Part shown: in pieces, positions 24,545 to 34,469 of the stretch
Numbering within the stretch: position 1 is the first letter of the stretch
Layout of the letters: each line of letters begins with the position of its first letter
Assembly: GCA_018398805.1 (NCBI GenBank)
Contig: JAGFBZ010001895.1
Coordinates: forward strand, 2,997,001 to 3,061,000
Direction: 5' to 3'
DNA length: 64,000 bases
Source: Hirundichthys speculiger
Lineage: Eukaryota > Chordata > Actinopteri > Beloniformes > Exocoetidae
Made by a program: the position numbers and the translations under genes
The notes under the pieces: generated by a model
What the model saw: the letters and a program-made list of their open reading frames with translations, nothing else
What the model was told of the DNA's origin: nothing
Databases searched by the model: none

Positions 24545-26739
24545 TCACATTGTTCTGCTGTACTGTATGCCTGTCTTGGAGGCAATGTTGGACCAAGGGA
24601 GGAAAGAGCGCAGCAGAGACTGGGCCTGGCGGTACAGCCTCTGAGGGATGGAGCAGGGGCTCAGGCTGGCTAAAGTTGAACCAATATGCTGGATATAGTC
24701 AGTGGAGAAGGTGGTTAAGGAAAGTATGAAAATACTACAACGACAATTGATTCATACATCTGGCATGTGTGTGTGTGCGTGTCTGAAAATACACGGATCT
24801 GCAGCAAAGGAGACAACCATTTTTTTTTCTAATCAAGGTATTGTAGATTGCATTTACCCAGTCAAGTTAAAAACCTCTAAAAACACAATGAATAATTGAC
24901 TTTTTTTTTCTTACATGAAAGGATATAATATTGTCCATGGTGGATAACCCCCATTAATGTAGAGCACATATGTGAATCCATCTTTGAGGACGCCTCGTAT
25001 GGAGTAGTAGTAGGGCAGATAGTGGTGCCGCCTGAAGTCCCTGTTCTCATAGAAGTGGATGGCAGTGTTGTTGGTGGTGAGGACATGCAAGTAGATTGCT
25101 TTACAATGGTCCTGGGCTGTTGTTGAGATGTGCTCCTTCAGACTGTCCAGCAGCAGGGAGCCTGAACGGTTGAAAGAAGAACAGTGAGAAGAAGAGAGAA
25201 ATCTTAAGACACACAGTGTACTGGGTCATATGAAAGGCCTTACTCATTTCAGTGCATCTACAGAAAGCAAGGGGACGAGAAACAATAAATAGTACATCAA
25301 TAGTTAAATCCCAATTCCAAAAAAGTTAAGACACTCTGTAAAACATAAATAAAAACAGAATGCAATGATCTGCAATTCTCATAAACCCATATTTTATTCC
25401 CATTAAAACATAACGAACATAAAAGATGTTGAAGTTGAGACATTTTACCATTTAATGGAAAATATCAGCTCATTTTGACTTTGATGGCAGCAACACATCT
25501 CAAAAAAAGTTGGAACAGGGAGATGTTTTCCATTGTGCGGCATCCTCTCTTATTTGAACAACTGTTACTAAATGTCTGGGACATAAGGAGACGAGTTGCT
25601 GGAACATTTTTGTCTGGATGCAGCTGTCTGCTCAACAGTCCCGGACTTTGCTGCTGGATTTTTCATTTTATGGTACGACAAATGTTTATTTATTGGTGAA
25701 CGTGCAGGCCTGTCAGTTAAGAACCCACACTCTTCTCTTGCGCAGACCTGCTGTTGTGATGGATGCAGTATGTGGTTTAGCACTGTCTTATTGAAACATG
25801 CAAGGTCTTCACTGAAAAAGACATTGTCTGGATGGGATCATATGTTGCTCTAAAACCTCCATGTTCTCTTCAGCATTGATGTGACCTTAAAGTAGGTAAA
25901 GCTAAAGTAGGTCCTGCTCCAACAGGAAGTCAGTAAAACCCCACATTACCCATGCTATGCTCATTGTCATAACAGCTTGTAGAAACAAAGCACTACATTT
26001 TACCCATAAATAGGGTGCGTATACATCATCAAAAGTGCTGTAACATGTCCCACTTAGATGTCACGCTTCTTCTACATTATTTATGTTTCTTAACAGTTTA
26101 ACAGGAGAAAAGGGAAAAACTTTGTACAATATAGAATTTACAATATTTACAGATGACAAAGACAAAGTCTCAAAGTCCGTAATCCTTGCAGTACAAATGT
26201 GTCAGTAGTGATTCCACAGATTTGCAATCTCACAAAATATGTGTGCCTAAACATGACATAAGAAAAAAAAAAACAGATATGGTCCTGTTGTGGTACACTG
26301 TAAAGGCAGTCATGTTTTGCCACAATAATACAAGTTAGTCTTCTGTGTCTCTATTACGATTGGTTCAAGTTTTGTTGTGTTGTGTTCCATCCACTGCAGT
26401 GCTTTGCGAACCAAAAATTTGCATCATCCAGTTGACACTATGTGGTGAATGCCCTCTCATTAGCTGCCTCCGGATGGGGTGTTCAGTAAGAGTTGAAAGA
26501 ACATAAAACAGTTTGATATGTGATTCAGGATCAAAGAGACTCCAACTTAATTGGGACCAGTAAAATAATGTAATTGACAGAGTATATTTGGTGATGACTT
26601 TTTCAAATATTCTGTTGTGAGAAGCTTCCAAATTGAGCCATACCCATAAATTAATTGTGGAAAGCAAATGAGGCTCAAAATCTATTTTGGTTTCTTTTAG
26701 TGTGTTGCCAGCCCAAGCTTATAACAGGTGCAGTTTCAT

Positions 26740-26777
<38 letters not shown>

Positions 26778-27356
26778 TTGGGAGGTGGAGCAAATATTAG
26801 GATGATCTTTTTCTGTAATTTGTAAGATCCATTCATCTACCATCTATACCCACCTCTTCCTATTCAGCATCATGGGGTCTGTTTGAACCTATCCTAGCCC
26901 TCTTTGGGCAAAAAGCAGGGCTTTACCCTGAACAGGTCATCAGTCCACTGCAGGGTTTAACTTGTAATATTTTATTGGAGATTTAATTTTTATGTACCAG
27001 CTGTGTGTCAGAGTTGAAGTTTCAGCTGCTGAGTGTGATGTGTTTATGAGTAGGAAGCAGTACCTATGCCATGTTTCCTGAACTCTTTGACCACTCCGAG
27101 GCTTAGGATGTAAGCTACCTGTGTGTCCACAGGAAAACTGGAGGCCAAGATGTCTCCATCCTAGCGGACACATAAAAACACAAAAAAGAAAGCGATGCAA
27201 AGATTCAGTTAGCATGAAACTGATTATTCTGTCACTTTTATCATGAAGAAAGGAGAAGCAATTTAGAATTAGTAGTGACTATTCTTGAACGTTATATCTA
27301 TACATTATATCTCAGGAGACAGCTTGAAAAAATAGAACAAAACAAAACCACACACA

Positions 27357-27387
<31 letters not shown>

Positions 27388-28347
27388 AATAGCCCAAAGT
27401 GAGGGAGGCAGATTTCAGATACCAGTAACTAAGTAAATAGAATAAAATTGACTCCAGGTTTTTCCATAGATGGAGACCCAGCAATAATTTAGACATTACC
27501 TACAAAGTAAGGTTTTATATAGAAAGATATATGTAAACTCAAGACGACAACTCCAAGTTCATTGTACCAAGAAAACATTTCTATATTTTTTTTCCCCAGC
27601 ACTGCTTTGCTTGTAGCTCTTCTTCCATCAGATTTCCCTCATCCCATTTTCCTTTATATCATGTTAAGGATAATGAAAGTATCACAATCAGGGGCACCTG
27701 GGTTTGTCTAATTAGCACATTAAGAAAAAGACCTTAATATGTCAGGAATCTACTTATGACATGTCTGGTTGGAGGCTGGCACCAAAACGATCCCTGACTC
27801 CATCATCAGAGCGAAGATCAAAGTGGTCATTTGAGCCTTGTATTTTGAATGAGAGAAAGCAGAACTGAACATCATACCTCTTTATGTACTTTGGTACGGC
27901 CTTTGATCTCAGCCACAATCATTCCCACAATGCCTCCTCTGAAGGTGGCAGCGAGGGAAAAGAACTTTTTGTTGGAGGTGATATCTTGATACCATGAGTC
28001 TGGGTACCTGGAGGCAAATGTCAGACAGGATGGCAACTATGAGTTTGGCCAATATTTAGTCACGAGAAACCAATGCGAAATTTCAGACTTCCTCACAGCA
28101 GATGACATAAATTTGTGTTTAATTCCCTGATCAACTCTGGGGATAGTACTCACTTACCCCCCTGAATTCTTAGCAAGAGAATGCTAAGTGTACAAAAAAA
28201 AAAGGCCAAAAATAACACAGAGTGTACAATATCTTACTCAATTGGGAACCAATCACTACAGAGCTGTTTGACATTCTCTATGTCATCGTGGCAAAGGAAG
28301 CGGAGCTGGACCTCACTGACAGCTGTGGGAGGCACCACGTCACTCAT
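24545..28347 (-). CDS. naa60: naa60, N-alpha-acetyltransferase 60 (NatF)
   Basis: Five minus-strand coding exons: 28347-28238, 28007-27878, 27160-27064, 25161-24927 and 24701-24545, totalling 729 nt or 242 aa, the length I recall for human NAA60. The product starts MSDVVPPTAVSEVQLRFLC and ends TGIQYSRTM. It has the GNAT fold signature, with the acetyl-CoA loop RKHGIG at the exon 3-4 junction, and keeps Tyr97 (QVAYILSLGV) and His138 (IYLHVLTTNN), the catalytic residues described in human NAA60. The enzyme acetylates N termini of membrane proteins from the cytosolic face of the Golgi; the C-terminal segment after WTI is the membrane-binding part. Introns 1-3 are GT-AG and intron 4 is AT-AC. An acceptor at 28354-28356 gives 9 nt of leader before the ATG; the first exon is probably further upstream near 29.5 kb. 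Confidence 0.95.
24702..24926 (-). other. U12-type AT-AC intron of naa60
   Basis: The 225-nt last intron begins ATATCCTTT (24926-24918) and ends CTTCTCCAC, so its borders are AT and AC. A branch-site match TTCCTTAAC lies at 24722-24714, about a dozen bases before the acceptor. No GT donor fits the conserved frame, whereas the AT-AC junction joins WTI to DYIQHIGS exactly as in the family (codon TT|T). All three minor-spliceosome signals are therefore present. Confidence 0.9.
25310..25860. repeat. Dispersed DNA-transposon-derived repeat in naa60 intron 3
   Basis: Contains 'aattccaaaaaagttaagac' and 'aaaaacagaatgcaatgatc', the recognisable end of a very common fish repeat, and 'cagctgtctgctcaacagtc' inside. 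The open frames here are short and not conserved. The family name is uncertain. Confidence 0.55.
26735..26960. repeat. Poly(A) tract and SINE-like dispersed repeat
   Basis: An A run of about 32 nt (26742-26773), then 'ccattcatctaccatctata cccacc ... catcatggggtct ... aacaggtcatcagtccactg', a very widespread fish repeat. It lies in naa60 intron 3, about 100 bp from the acceptor-side exon. Confidence 0.6.
27351..27390. repeat. (AAAT)n microsatellite
   Basis: A tetranucleotide run of about 9 units in naa60 intron 2. Confidence 0.9.
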
Positions 28348-29042
28348 TCACAACTGCAACAATCAACACAGAGCAAGGAGAGGTTTAGTCAGTTTGCAAA
28401 CATCAGTCACTCAATGTTATGTAAAAAATGACTGGCACACGTTTCACACCTCTTGAGTGTGAATGATTTGGGGGGAAAAAAAAAAACTTAAAAAAAATTT
28501 CATTTAAAATAATGTCCATCTCACAGCATTGTTGGGAACTAAATCAGTCACAAGTCACTGTGTGTATCTGGTGCTCAGGAGGTAGGGTAGATGTCTGTGT
28601 CAGATGTCTGACACAGACACACACCTACACACACGAAAACCAAAGATCTGACTACTAATGTACATTGGATTTGCTGTGTTTAAAATAAGAAACACTCAAT
28701 GTATGACTGTGTACATTATAACACAACCTTTTATTTTCTTTCTGTAGCCCATCAAGGTCATCACATTATTATTAAATGATTGGTTCAGATTTACAGTCAT
28801 GCGTGCAAGTATGTGACATCACAGATCTCATTTTGAACATATCAGGAATTTGTATCAATTAAATTTTTTCTATAATCTAACAATTTTAATCTGTGATTTC
28901 TGATTTGAGTGTTCATGTTTATTTAGGATACATAATTACAAAGTTATTGATTTTCAGTATCTTTGACTATAGTGCTGGCAACATACTCAGAAAGGTCTGG
29001 TCAGACTAAAGTTGTATTTTTTTTCCTCTTTCATTAGACTTT

Positions 29043-29165
29043 TCATTTCGGTCCTCCATCAACATCTGTAGCGTCCGTCATGCTGTGGAGGAGCATCAGC
29101 GCCTTATCAATGTGATTTGCATGAGCCTGACGGTACCACTGATGCAGGGGAGTATATTCTTCATC
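29043..29165 (-). other. Unidentified coding-like stretch (possible orphan exon)
   Basis: The minus strand reads DEEYTPLHQWYRQAHANH..., then IDKALMLLHSMTDATDVDGG, with coding-like third positions (many G/C). It is preceded by a potential acceptor (TTGTAG at about 29170) and ends at a TGA (29045-29043). There is no start codon and no donor. The TPLH start faintly recalls an ankyrin repeat, but I do not recognise the protein. It lies 0.7 kb upstream of the naa60 ATG in the presumed first intron. It may be a gene relic, a retro-inserted fragment or chance. Confidence 0.25.
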
Positions 29166-29521
29166 CTACAACGGCGTGCTTTTATCAGCACAGGTCACCT
29201 GTGCTTCACTGGCCTGTCTACAGTCCAGATGTGTCTTTAAAATATTAATCTTACAGTACAGATGTTGACAAAAAAAAATGTCTCAGAGTATCTGCCACAC
29301 TTATTTTGTTTCAACAGCTCTCTTTTTCTTATTAATCTTTCGATTTCACCACAGATCAGCTTGTCATGAAATCGTGAAATTAAGACAATCGAACAAAAAC
29401 ATAATAAAGCCAAGCGAGCAGACCGATTGTCGATATTTTTTTTTACTCACAATAGCTGCTTGTTATTTAGCTTGTAGCTTCACCTAACACTGGCTAACGC
29501 TTTGCTGCTAAGCTAACTTAC

Positions 29522-29660
29522 CCTGTTTCAATGCTCAAACTGGAGGAAAGTCAGAAAGAATTACGTTCCTTGGGTATGAAACGGAACGGACACTATTCCG
29601 GACACAGCATGATACAGCATCGATTTATTCCCAACTCTCAAAACCGTTTCATAACTGTGC
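29522..29660 (-). promoter_or_regulatory. Candidate naa60 untranslated first exon and promoter region
   Basis: A strong donor on the minus strand (CAGG|GTAAGT, intron starting at 29521) is followed, 1.2 kb downstream, by the acceptor TTGCAG before the naa60 start codon. The sequence upstream has more CpG than its surroundings. No TATA box is evident. The extent of the exon is a guess. Confidence 0.4.
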
Positions 29661-29839
29661 AACACAACCTGCTACGTTACTCGCAGGTTTAATAGCAGCG
29701 GGATGTTTTCTTCCTGTTTGTAGCTGCCTCACGAATGACGTCGCTTCAAGTACTTCTTCTTCTCGTACTGTGTTTTGATACTTTACTGCCTCACAGTGGT
29801 CTAATGTGTGAGTGCACCAACGTTCCCCATCTTCTAAAC

Positions 29840-30193
29840 CAGCCATTCCCAAACTTCAGAAAACTACGGCCCAATTTGAAATATGAAAAATCTCTGCGGC
29901 CCACCCAAACCTTTAATCACAACTGTGATCAACAAACAAGACTTGGAGCTATGTTCCAATATTAATGTAAGGTGACACTTGTCCTATTAAGTTAAGATGG
30001 CAGTAGAGTAACACTCAACTGGTTTGTTTTATTACTTATAATAAAAAAAAAAAAAATGTCATAAATATTTTACAGTAATTAAAAACATATTTAAAAAATA
30101 CAGGATTAAAAACATATGTATTTGTTTATTTATAATGACCTCTACGCGGCCCACCTGCAGTACCACGACACAGCCCACACTTTGGGAATCATG
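29840..30193. mobile_element. hAT MITE (CAGCCATTCCCAAACTT ends)
   Basis: The left end CAGCCATTCCCAAACTT and the right end 'cacactttgggaatcatg' are inverted, with 'cggccca/gcggcccacc' motifs just inside both. Flanking TTCTAAAC (29832-29839) and TACTAAAT (30194-30201) match at 6 of 8, fitting an old 8-bp duplication. Confidence 0.7.
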
Positions 30194-30472
30194 TACTAAA
30201 TTATTAATTTATACCCTGGGATAAGTCATTACTATCCTGAGCACGAAACAGGAGGGGGGGGGTAGACTGCCTATATACAATCAGATCAGAATATTTTTCA
30301 AGTAGCTGTAGAATAGAGAGTAATCGATATTATTAATATAATATAAATATAATAACACATAACTGAAATTACTAAAAGTAAAAACATAATAATTACCAAT
30401 AGTAAGATTGTGGAAACAATGATAAAGGCAGAACAATACATTATTCATTAATTGCACATATATAGTGTAGAT

Positions 30473-30799
30473 CAGCGGTGCTCAAACAGTGGTACGTGTA
30501 CCACCAGTGGTATGCGAGCACTCTCTGGTGGTACACGGGCCAACGTCATGACTTTCCACATTTTTCCCACATTTTCTTTTTTTTTTGTTTTTAAAATCAG
30601 AAACATACAGTGAATTATAAATACAACGTTTCAAACATAATAAATAAATAAACACAGTAAGGAATAAACATCTATGTGTGTTTAAAGATAATTGAGAAGG
30701 CATATATGGCTATATATTAAAATTGGTCATTATGGTGGTACTCAGAGAGCTGAACAGTTTCTCAGGTGGTACGCAGTATTAAACGCTGGAGAAACACTG
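30473..30799. mobile_element. hAT MITE with perfect 8-bp target duplication
   Basis: GTGTAGAT flanks both sides (30465-30472 and 30800-30807). The element runs from CAGCGGTGCTCAAACAGTGG to CTGGAGAAACACTG, with 'ggtggtac' repeats near both ends. It has no coding capacity. Confidence 0.85.
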
Positions 30800-30889
30800 G
30801 TGTAGATATTGTTGATTCATTGCACAGATAAAAGAAATGGAAACTTAACTATGTGCTCCATTATCTTTGTGGTTTTTGTTTTGTTCTAG

Positions 30890-31437
30890 GTTTCCAGGAA
30901 CGTTTTGCAGGCCCTTCAGCTGACCTGCAGTTCCACTCTAACAATCCCAGCATTTACAACCTACTCCTGTCTAAATAGTTTCCTCTGTAGGATATCAACT
31001 AACATATTAACCTGCAGTCCGACCCTCTGACCATCCCAGAGTTTTCTTTCTTCTTCTGTCTATATAGTCATCTCTGTAGTGCACATTAACTAACAATGTA
31101 TCGGTCATAATATAATACATATAAGTCTTAGTTATCCATCTCACAGTATATCAATACTAACATACATTTTGTGATCTGTAATAATTGCTGTGTTGTTCTC
31201 CTCTCTCTCTTCTTCATACTCTCTGTCTTATCTCCCTCCTTTTTTTTTCCATACCCGACTGGCCTCTGGCAGGAGAGCCTGATTGGCTAAAAGGTTTTCT
31301 CCCATTAGGGGAGTTTGTGCCATTGTTTATGACCATTAATTTTTGCTTGAGGGTCATGTTCTGGGTCTCAGGAAAGCACAGAGAGACAATTTATATTGAA
31401 ATAGATGCTATATAAGCTAAGTTGAAATTAAATGAAA
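30890..31437 (+). repeat. 3' end of a fish retroposon
   Basis: The segment with 'attaggggagtttgtgccat ... gagggtcatgttctgggtct ... atagatgctatataagctaa' is a much-repeated fish retroposon tail. It ends in a TGAAATTAAA microsatellite that abuts the 3' end of the LINE at 31438. Confidence 0.55.
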
Positions 31438-31503
31438 TTAAAATGAAAAAATACTTTATTTATCCCATAAAGGGAAATTCAATGGAGTAAGGGCTCTCTC
31501 TCA

Positions 31504-31535
<32 letters not shown>

Positions 31536-31570
31536 AAAAACAGACAGAAATAATAATATAATAACAGATG

Positions 31571-33613
31571 TTAGGTCTTGTTGTGGAGGCTGATGGCTGT
31601 TGGCAGGAATGATCTTCTGTATCTTTCCGTCTTGCAACGGACCTGAAGAAGCCTCTCACTGAACACACTCTGTTGTTTGATCACTGTGTCATGGAGAGGG
31701 TGTGAAGAGTCCTTCCTCATCTTCATCAGCTTGTGCAGCATTCTTTTTTGTACAATCAGCTCCAGCGGCTCCAGAGTTACACCCAGCACAGATCCAGCTT
31801 TCCTGATCAGTTTGTTGATTCTCTTCAGGTCTCTGGTTCTGATGCTGCTGCCCCAGCAGATGGCTGCAAAGCTGATTGCACTTTCAACAACAGACCTATA
31901 GAAGATGTGCAACATCTTGGTGCAGACATTAAAAGATCTCAGCTTTCTTAAAAAGTAGAGTCTGCTCTGACCTTTCTTGTAGATGTATTCTGTGTTGCAT
32001 TTCCACTCCAGTCTGTTGTCAAGCTGAACTCCAAGATACTTGTATTCCTCCACCACCTCCACCTCCTTTCCCAGGATGGAAACACTGCTGTGTTGATTCT
32101 TGCTCCTCCTGAAGTCGACAATCATCTCCTTAGTTTTGCTGGTATTTAATACGAGATGATTGTTACTACACCATTTCACAAACTGACAGATCAGTTCTCT
32201 GTACTCTGCTTCCTGTCCGTTGCTGATACACCCAACAACTGCAGAGTCATCAGAGTATTTCTCCAGATGACAGGACTTAGAGTTGGACTGGAAGTCAGAG
32301 GTGTAGAGCGTGAAGAGAAATGGTGAGAGAACAGTTCCTTGTGGTGCTCCAATGCTGCTGACCTCCATCTCAGACACACAACCTTTCAGTCTCACAAACT
32401 GTGGTCTGTTTGTGAGGTAGTCATAAATCCAGGAGGTTGTGGAGGAATCCACCTGGAACCTATGGAGCTTCTCACATAACAACGCAGGCTGAATTGTATT
32501 AAAAGCACTTGAGAAATCAAAGAACATGACCCTCAAAGTGCTGCCTGATTGGTCCAGATGAGAGTGGGCTCTGTGAAGCAGGTAGATGATGGCATCTTCA
32601 ACCCCAAGCCCATTACGATATGCAAACTGTAATGGGTCCTGAAAGGTGCTGACCTGCTTGTTGAGGTGGGCCAGTAAGAGTCTCTCCAGGACTTTCATGA
32701 TGTGAGATGTCAGGGCAACTGGTCTGTAGTCATTAGGTTCAGCTGGTTGTGGTTTTTTAGGCACTGGAACAAGGCAGGATGTTTTCCACAGCACAGGAAC
32801 TGTTCTCTGTCTCAAACTGGTGTTGAAGAGGTGCTGGAGAATCGGACATAGTTGCAATGAGCAGGTCTTGAGAACTCTGGGACAGACACCGTCTGGACCT
32901 GCAGCCTTGTTCTGGTTCAGTTTCTCAAGTTGTTTTTTTGACCTGATGGCAGGAGACAGAGACAGAGTGGAGGGGGAGGCAGAGAGGAGGTCTCTGAGGT
33001 GGAGAAAGATGATGCTGGTCTCTGGTCCATGACTGAGCTGCAGGGGTGACAGAGTGGAGGTGTGACAGGAAAGCTGTGGGCTCACCGAGGGGGTGTGGTC
33101 TGTTGGGCTGGAGGCAGGGGGGGAACTGAACCTATTGAAGAACCTGTTCAGTTCATTAGCTCTGTCCAGACCTCCATCAGTCTGGTCCCCCTTTGCCTTG
33201 AAGCCGGTGATCTTCTTCATTCCGGACCACACATCCCTCACGTTGTTCTGCTGGAGCTGCCTTTCTAGCTTCTTCCTGTACTCCTCCTTGCACTTCCTGG
33301 TTTGTTCTTTAATTAGTTTTTGTGTTGTCTTCAATAACTCCCTGTCTCCATCCCTGAAGGCTTTCTTTTTGATGTTCAACAGCTTTTTCAGGTCTCTGGT
33401 GATCCAGGGTTTGTTATTGGGGAAGCACCTCACAGTTCTTGTTGGAACGATGCTGTCCACACAGAAGTTTATATAATCTGTCACACACTCAGTCATGGCG
33501 TTGATGTTGTCTCCATGAGGTTCACAGAGGACATTCCAGTCCGTAGCCTCAAAGCAACCTTTCAGAGCATCTTCAGCTTCATTAGACCAGGTTTTGATAG
33601 TTTTTGTGATCAC
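31571..33613 (-). CDS. LINE reverse transcriptase (open, 680 codons)
   Basis: This is the long uninterrupted part of the LINE frame. Reverse-transcriptase motifs are visible in order: AAGPDGVCPRVLK (about residue 235), NDYRPVALTSHIMKVLERLL (about 290), FFDFSSAFNTIQP (motif A with its Asp), GAPQGTVLSPFLFTLY (motif B) and KYSDDSAVV (catalytic YxDD, motif C). A C-terminal thumb-like region follows, with YKYLGVQLDNRLEW and LYFLRKLRSFNV. Such proteins copy their own RNA at a nicked target. The M start at 33613 is only the first Met after a frame break: the natural protein should continue from the endonuclease upstream. No stop interrupts the 680 codons, so the insertion is fairly young. Confidence 0.85.
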   Translation of the reverse strand: MITKTIKTWSNEAEDALKGCFEATDWNVLCEPHGDNINAMTECVTDYINFCVDSIVPTRTVRCFPNNKPWITRDLKKLLNIKKKAFRDGDRELLKTTQKLIKEQTRKCKEEYRKKLERQLQQNNVRDVWSGMKKITGFKAKGDQTDGGLDRANELNRFFNRFSSPPASSPTDHTPSVSPQLSCHTSTLSPLQLSHGPETSIIFLHLRDLLSASPSTLSLSPAIRSKKQLEKLNQNKAAGPDGVCPRVLKTCSLQLCPILQHLFNTSLRQRTVPVLWKTSCLVPVPKKPQPAEPNDYRPVALTSHIMKVLERLLLAHLNKQVSTFQDPLQFAYRNGLGVEDAIIYLLHRAHSHLDQSGSTLRVMFFDFSSAFNTIQPALLCEKLHRFQVDSSTTSWIYDYLTNRPQFVRLKGCVSEMEVSSIGAPQGTVLSPFLFTLYTSDFQSNSKSCHLEKYSDDSAVVGCISNGQEAEYRELICQFVKWCSNNHLVLNTSKTKEMIVDFRRSKNQHSSVSILGKEVEVVEEYKYLGVQLDNRLEWKCNTEYIYKKGQSRLYFLRKLRSFNVCTKMLHIFYRSVVESAISFAAICWGSSIRTRDLKRINKLIRKAGSVLGVTLEPLELIVQKRMLHKLMKMRKDSSHPLHDTVIKQQSVFSERLLQVRCKTERYRRSFLPTAISLHNKT

Positions 33614-34345
33614 TGGTTGCTGCTGAACGATGGGCTTGTAGGTGGAGGTGAGAAAAAAACCAGATTATGGTCAGATCTTCCTAAAGGTGGCAGGGCAGAG
33701 CAGCTGTATGCATTTTTAATATTTGCATAAAATAAGTCCAACGTCTTATTTTCTCTGGTGGAGCAGCTGACAAACTGTTGGAATGATGGTAAAGCTGTAG
33801 AGAGGGAGACATTGTTGAAGTCTCCAGAGATCGCCATAACTGAGTTTGGATACTGTGTTTGCAGCCTTGCAATAACGGAGCTGATGACATCACAGGCTGC
33901 GTCTGGAGCGATACCAGGTAGAATATAAACCGCTACCAGAATAACACAGGTAAACTCTCTGGGTAAATAATAAGGACGGAAACTCACAGCTAACAGTTCA
34001 AGGTCCCTCGTGCAGATCTTCTCCTTGACGGTGACATGTCCAGGATGACACCAACGCTGGTTAACCAGCACTGCAATCCCACCTCCCCTCAGCTTCCCGC
34101 TGAGTTGCTAACTGCTAACGGTCTGCTCGGACCGTCTTAAAGCCGCGAACAGACACGTTACAGTCCGGGATGTGTTCATGCAGCCACGTCTCGGTGAAAC
34201 ACATGAGACTACATTCTCTGTATTCTCTCTGGGACCTGGTTAGCATCTCAAGCTCGTCCGTTTTGTTAGCTAGCGATCTGACGTTACCCATCACAACAGT
34301 TGGAAGAAACGGTTTAAATCTCCACCGCTTTTCTCTCTGCTTCAC
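33614..34345 (-). pseudogene. LINE endonuclease domain, broken by frame shifts
   Basis: The AP-endonuclease-like parts are VVMGNVRSLANKTDELEML ... CFTETWLHE (34345-34115, with the ET pair) and GGIAVLVNQRW ... ISGDFNNVSL ... LGRSDHNLV (about 34085-33645, with the GDFN and SDHN catalytic motifs). The two lie in different frames, separated by stops near 34130-34075. The second leaves the RT frame at a run of seven T (33659-33653 on this strand). The domain is therefore not translatable as one protein with the RT in this copy. Confidence 0.75.
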
Positions 34346-34469
34346 TCCTGCCCTGCATCCTCTTTCTTTCTTCTCAACTCCATCGGGATTTGTCGTGTTA
34401 TTTCACTGCTAATCCTCATTTTAGAGAGTTTTAGCAGTTGATCACGACTGTAAACAAGTCCAGCGTTGC

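Larger units (their letters stand above)
31438..34465 (-). mobile_element. Near full-length L2/Rex1-like LINE (non-LTR retrotransposon)
   Basis: On the minus strand an AP-type endonuclease region (about 34345-33660) precedes a 680-codon reverse-transcriptase frame (33613-31571), followed by a short 3' UTR with 'tactttatttatcccataaa' and a T tract at 31507-31530. A single endonuclease-RT ORF and this domain order fit the CR1/L2/Rex1/jockey group; clade choice is by resemblance only. The 5' end is placed near 34465 and the 3' end beside an AAATT-type microsatellite. Confidence 0.85.

Noticed and set aside
24877..25086. Minus-strand frame MSSPPTTLPSTSMRTG...
   Set aside because: Off by one frame from naa60 exon 4; the true frame gives HVLTTNNTAIHFYENRDF.
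26365..26667. 100-codon minus-strand frame (…HPIRRQLMRGHSPHSVNW…)
   Set aside because: Protein-like in places but with no recognised family, start context or splice partner; it lies in naa60 intron 3 beside repeats, so probably repeat-derived.
29735..29965. Plus-strand frame starting MTSLQVLLLLVLCF, signal-peptide-like
   Set aside because: The frame runs straight into the hAT MITE at 29840 and has no homology or cysteine pattern to support a secreted peptide.
33062..33476. Plus-strand frames of 68 and 127 codons
   Set aside because: Antisense of the LINE reverse transcriptase, whose motifs are clear on the minus strand.
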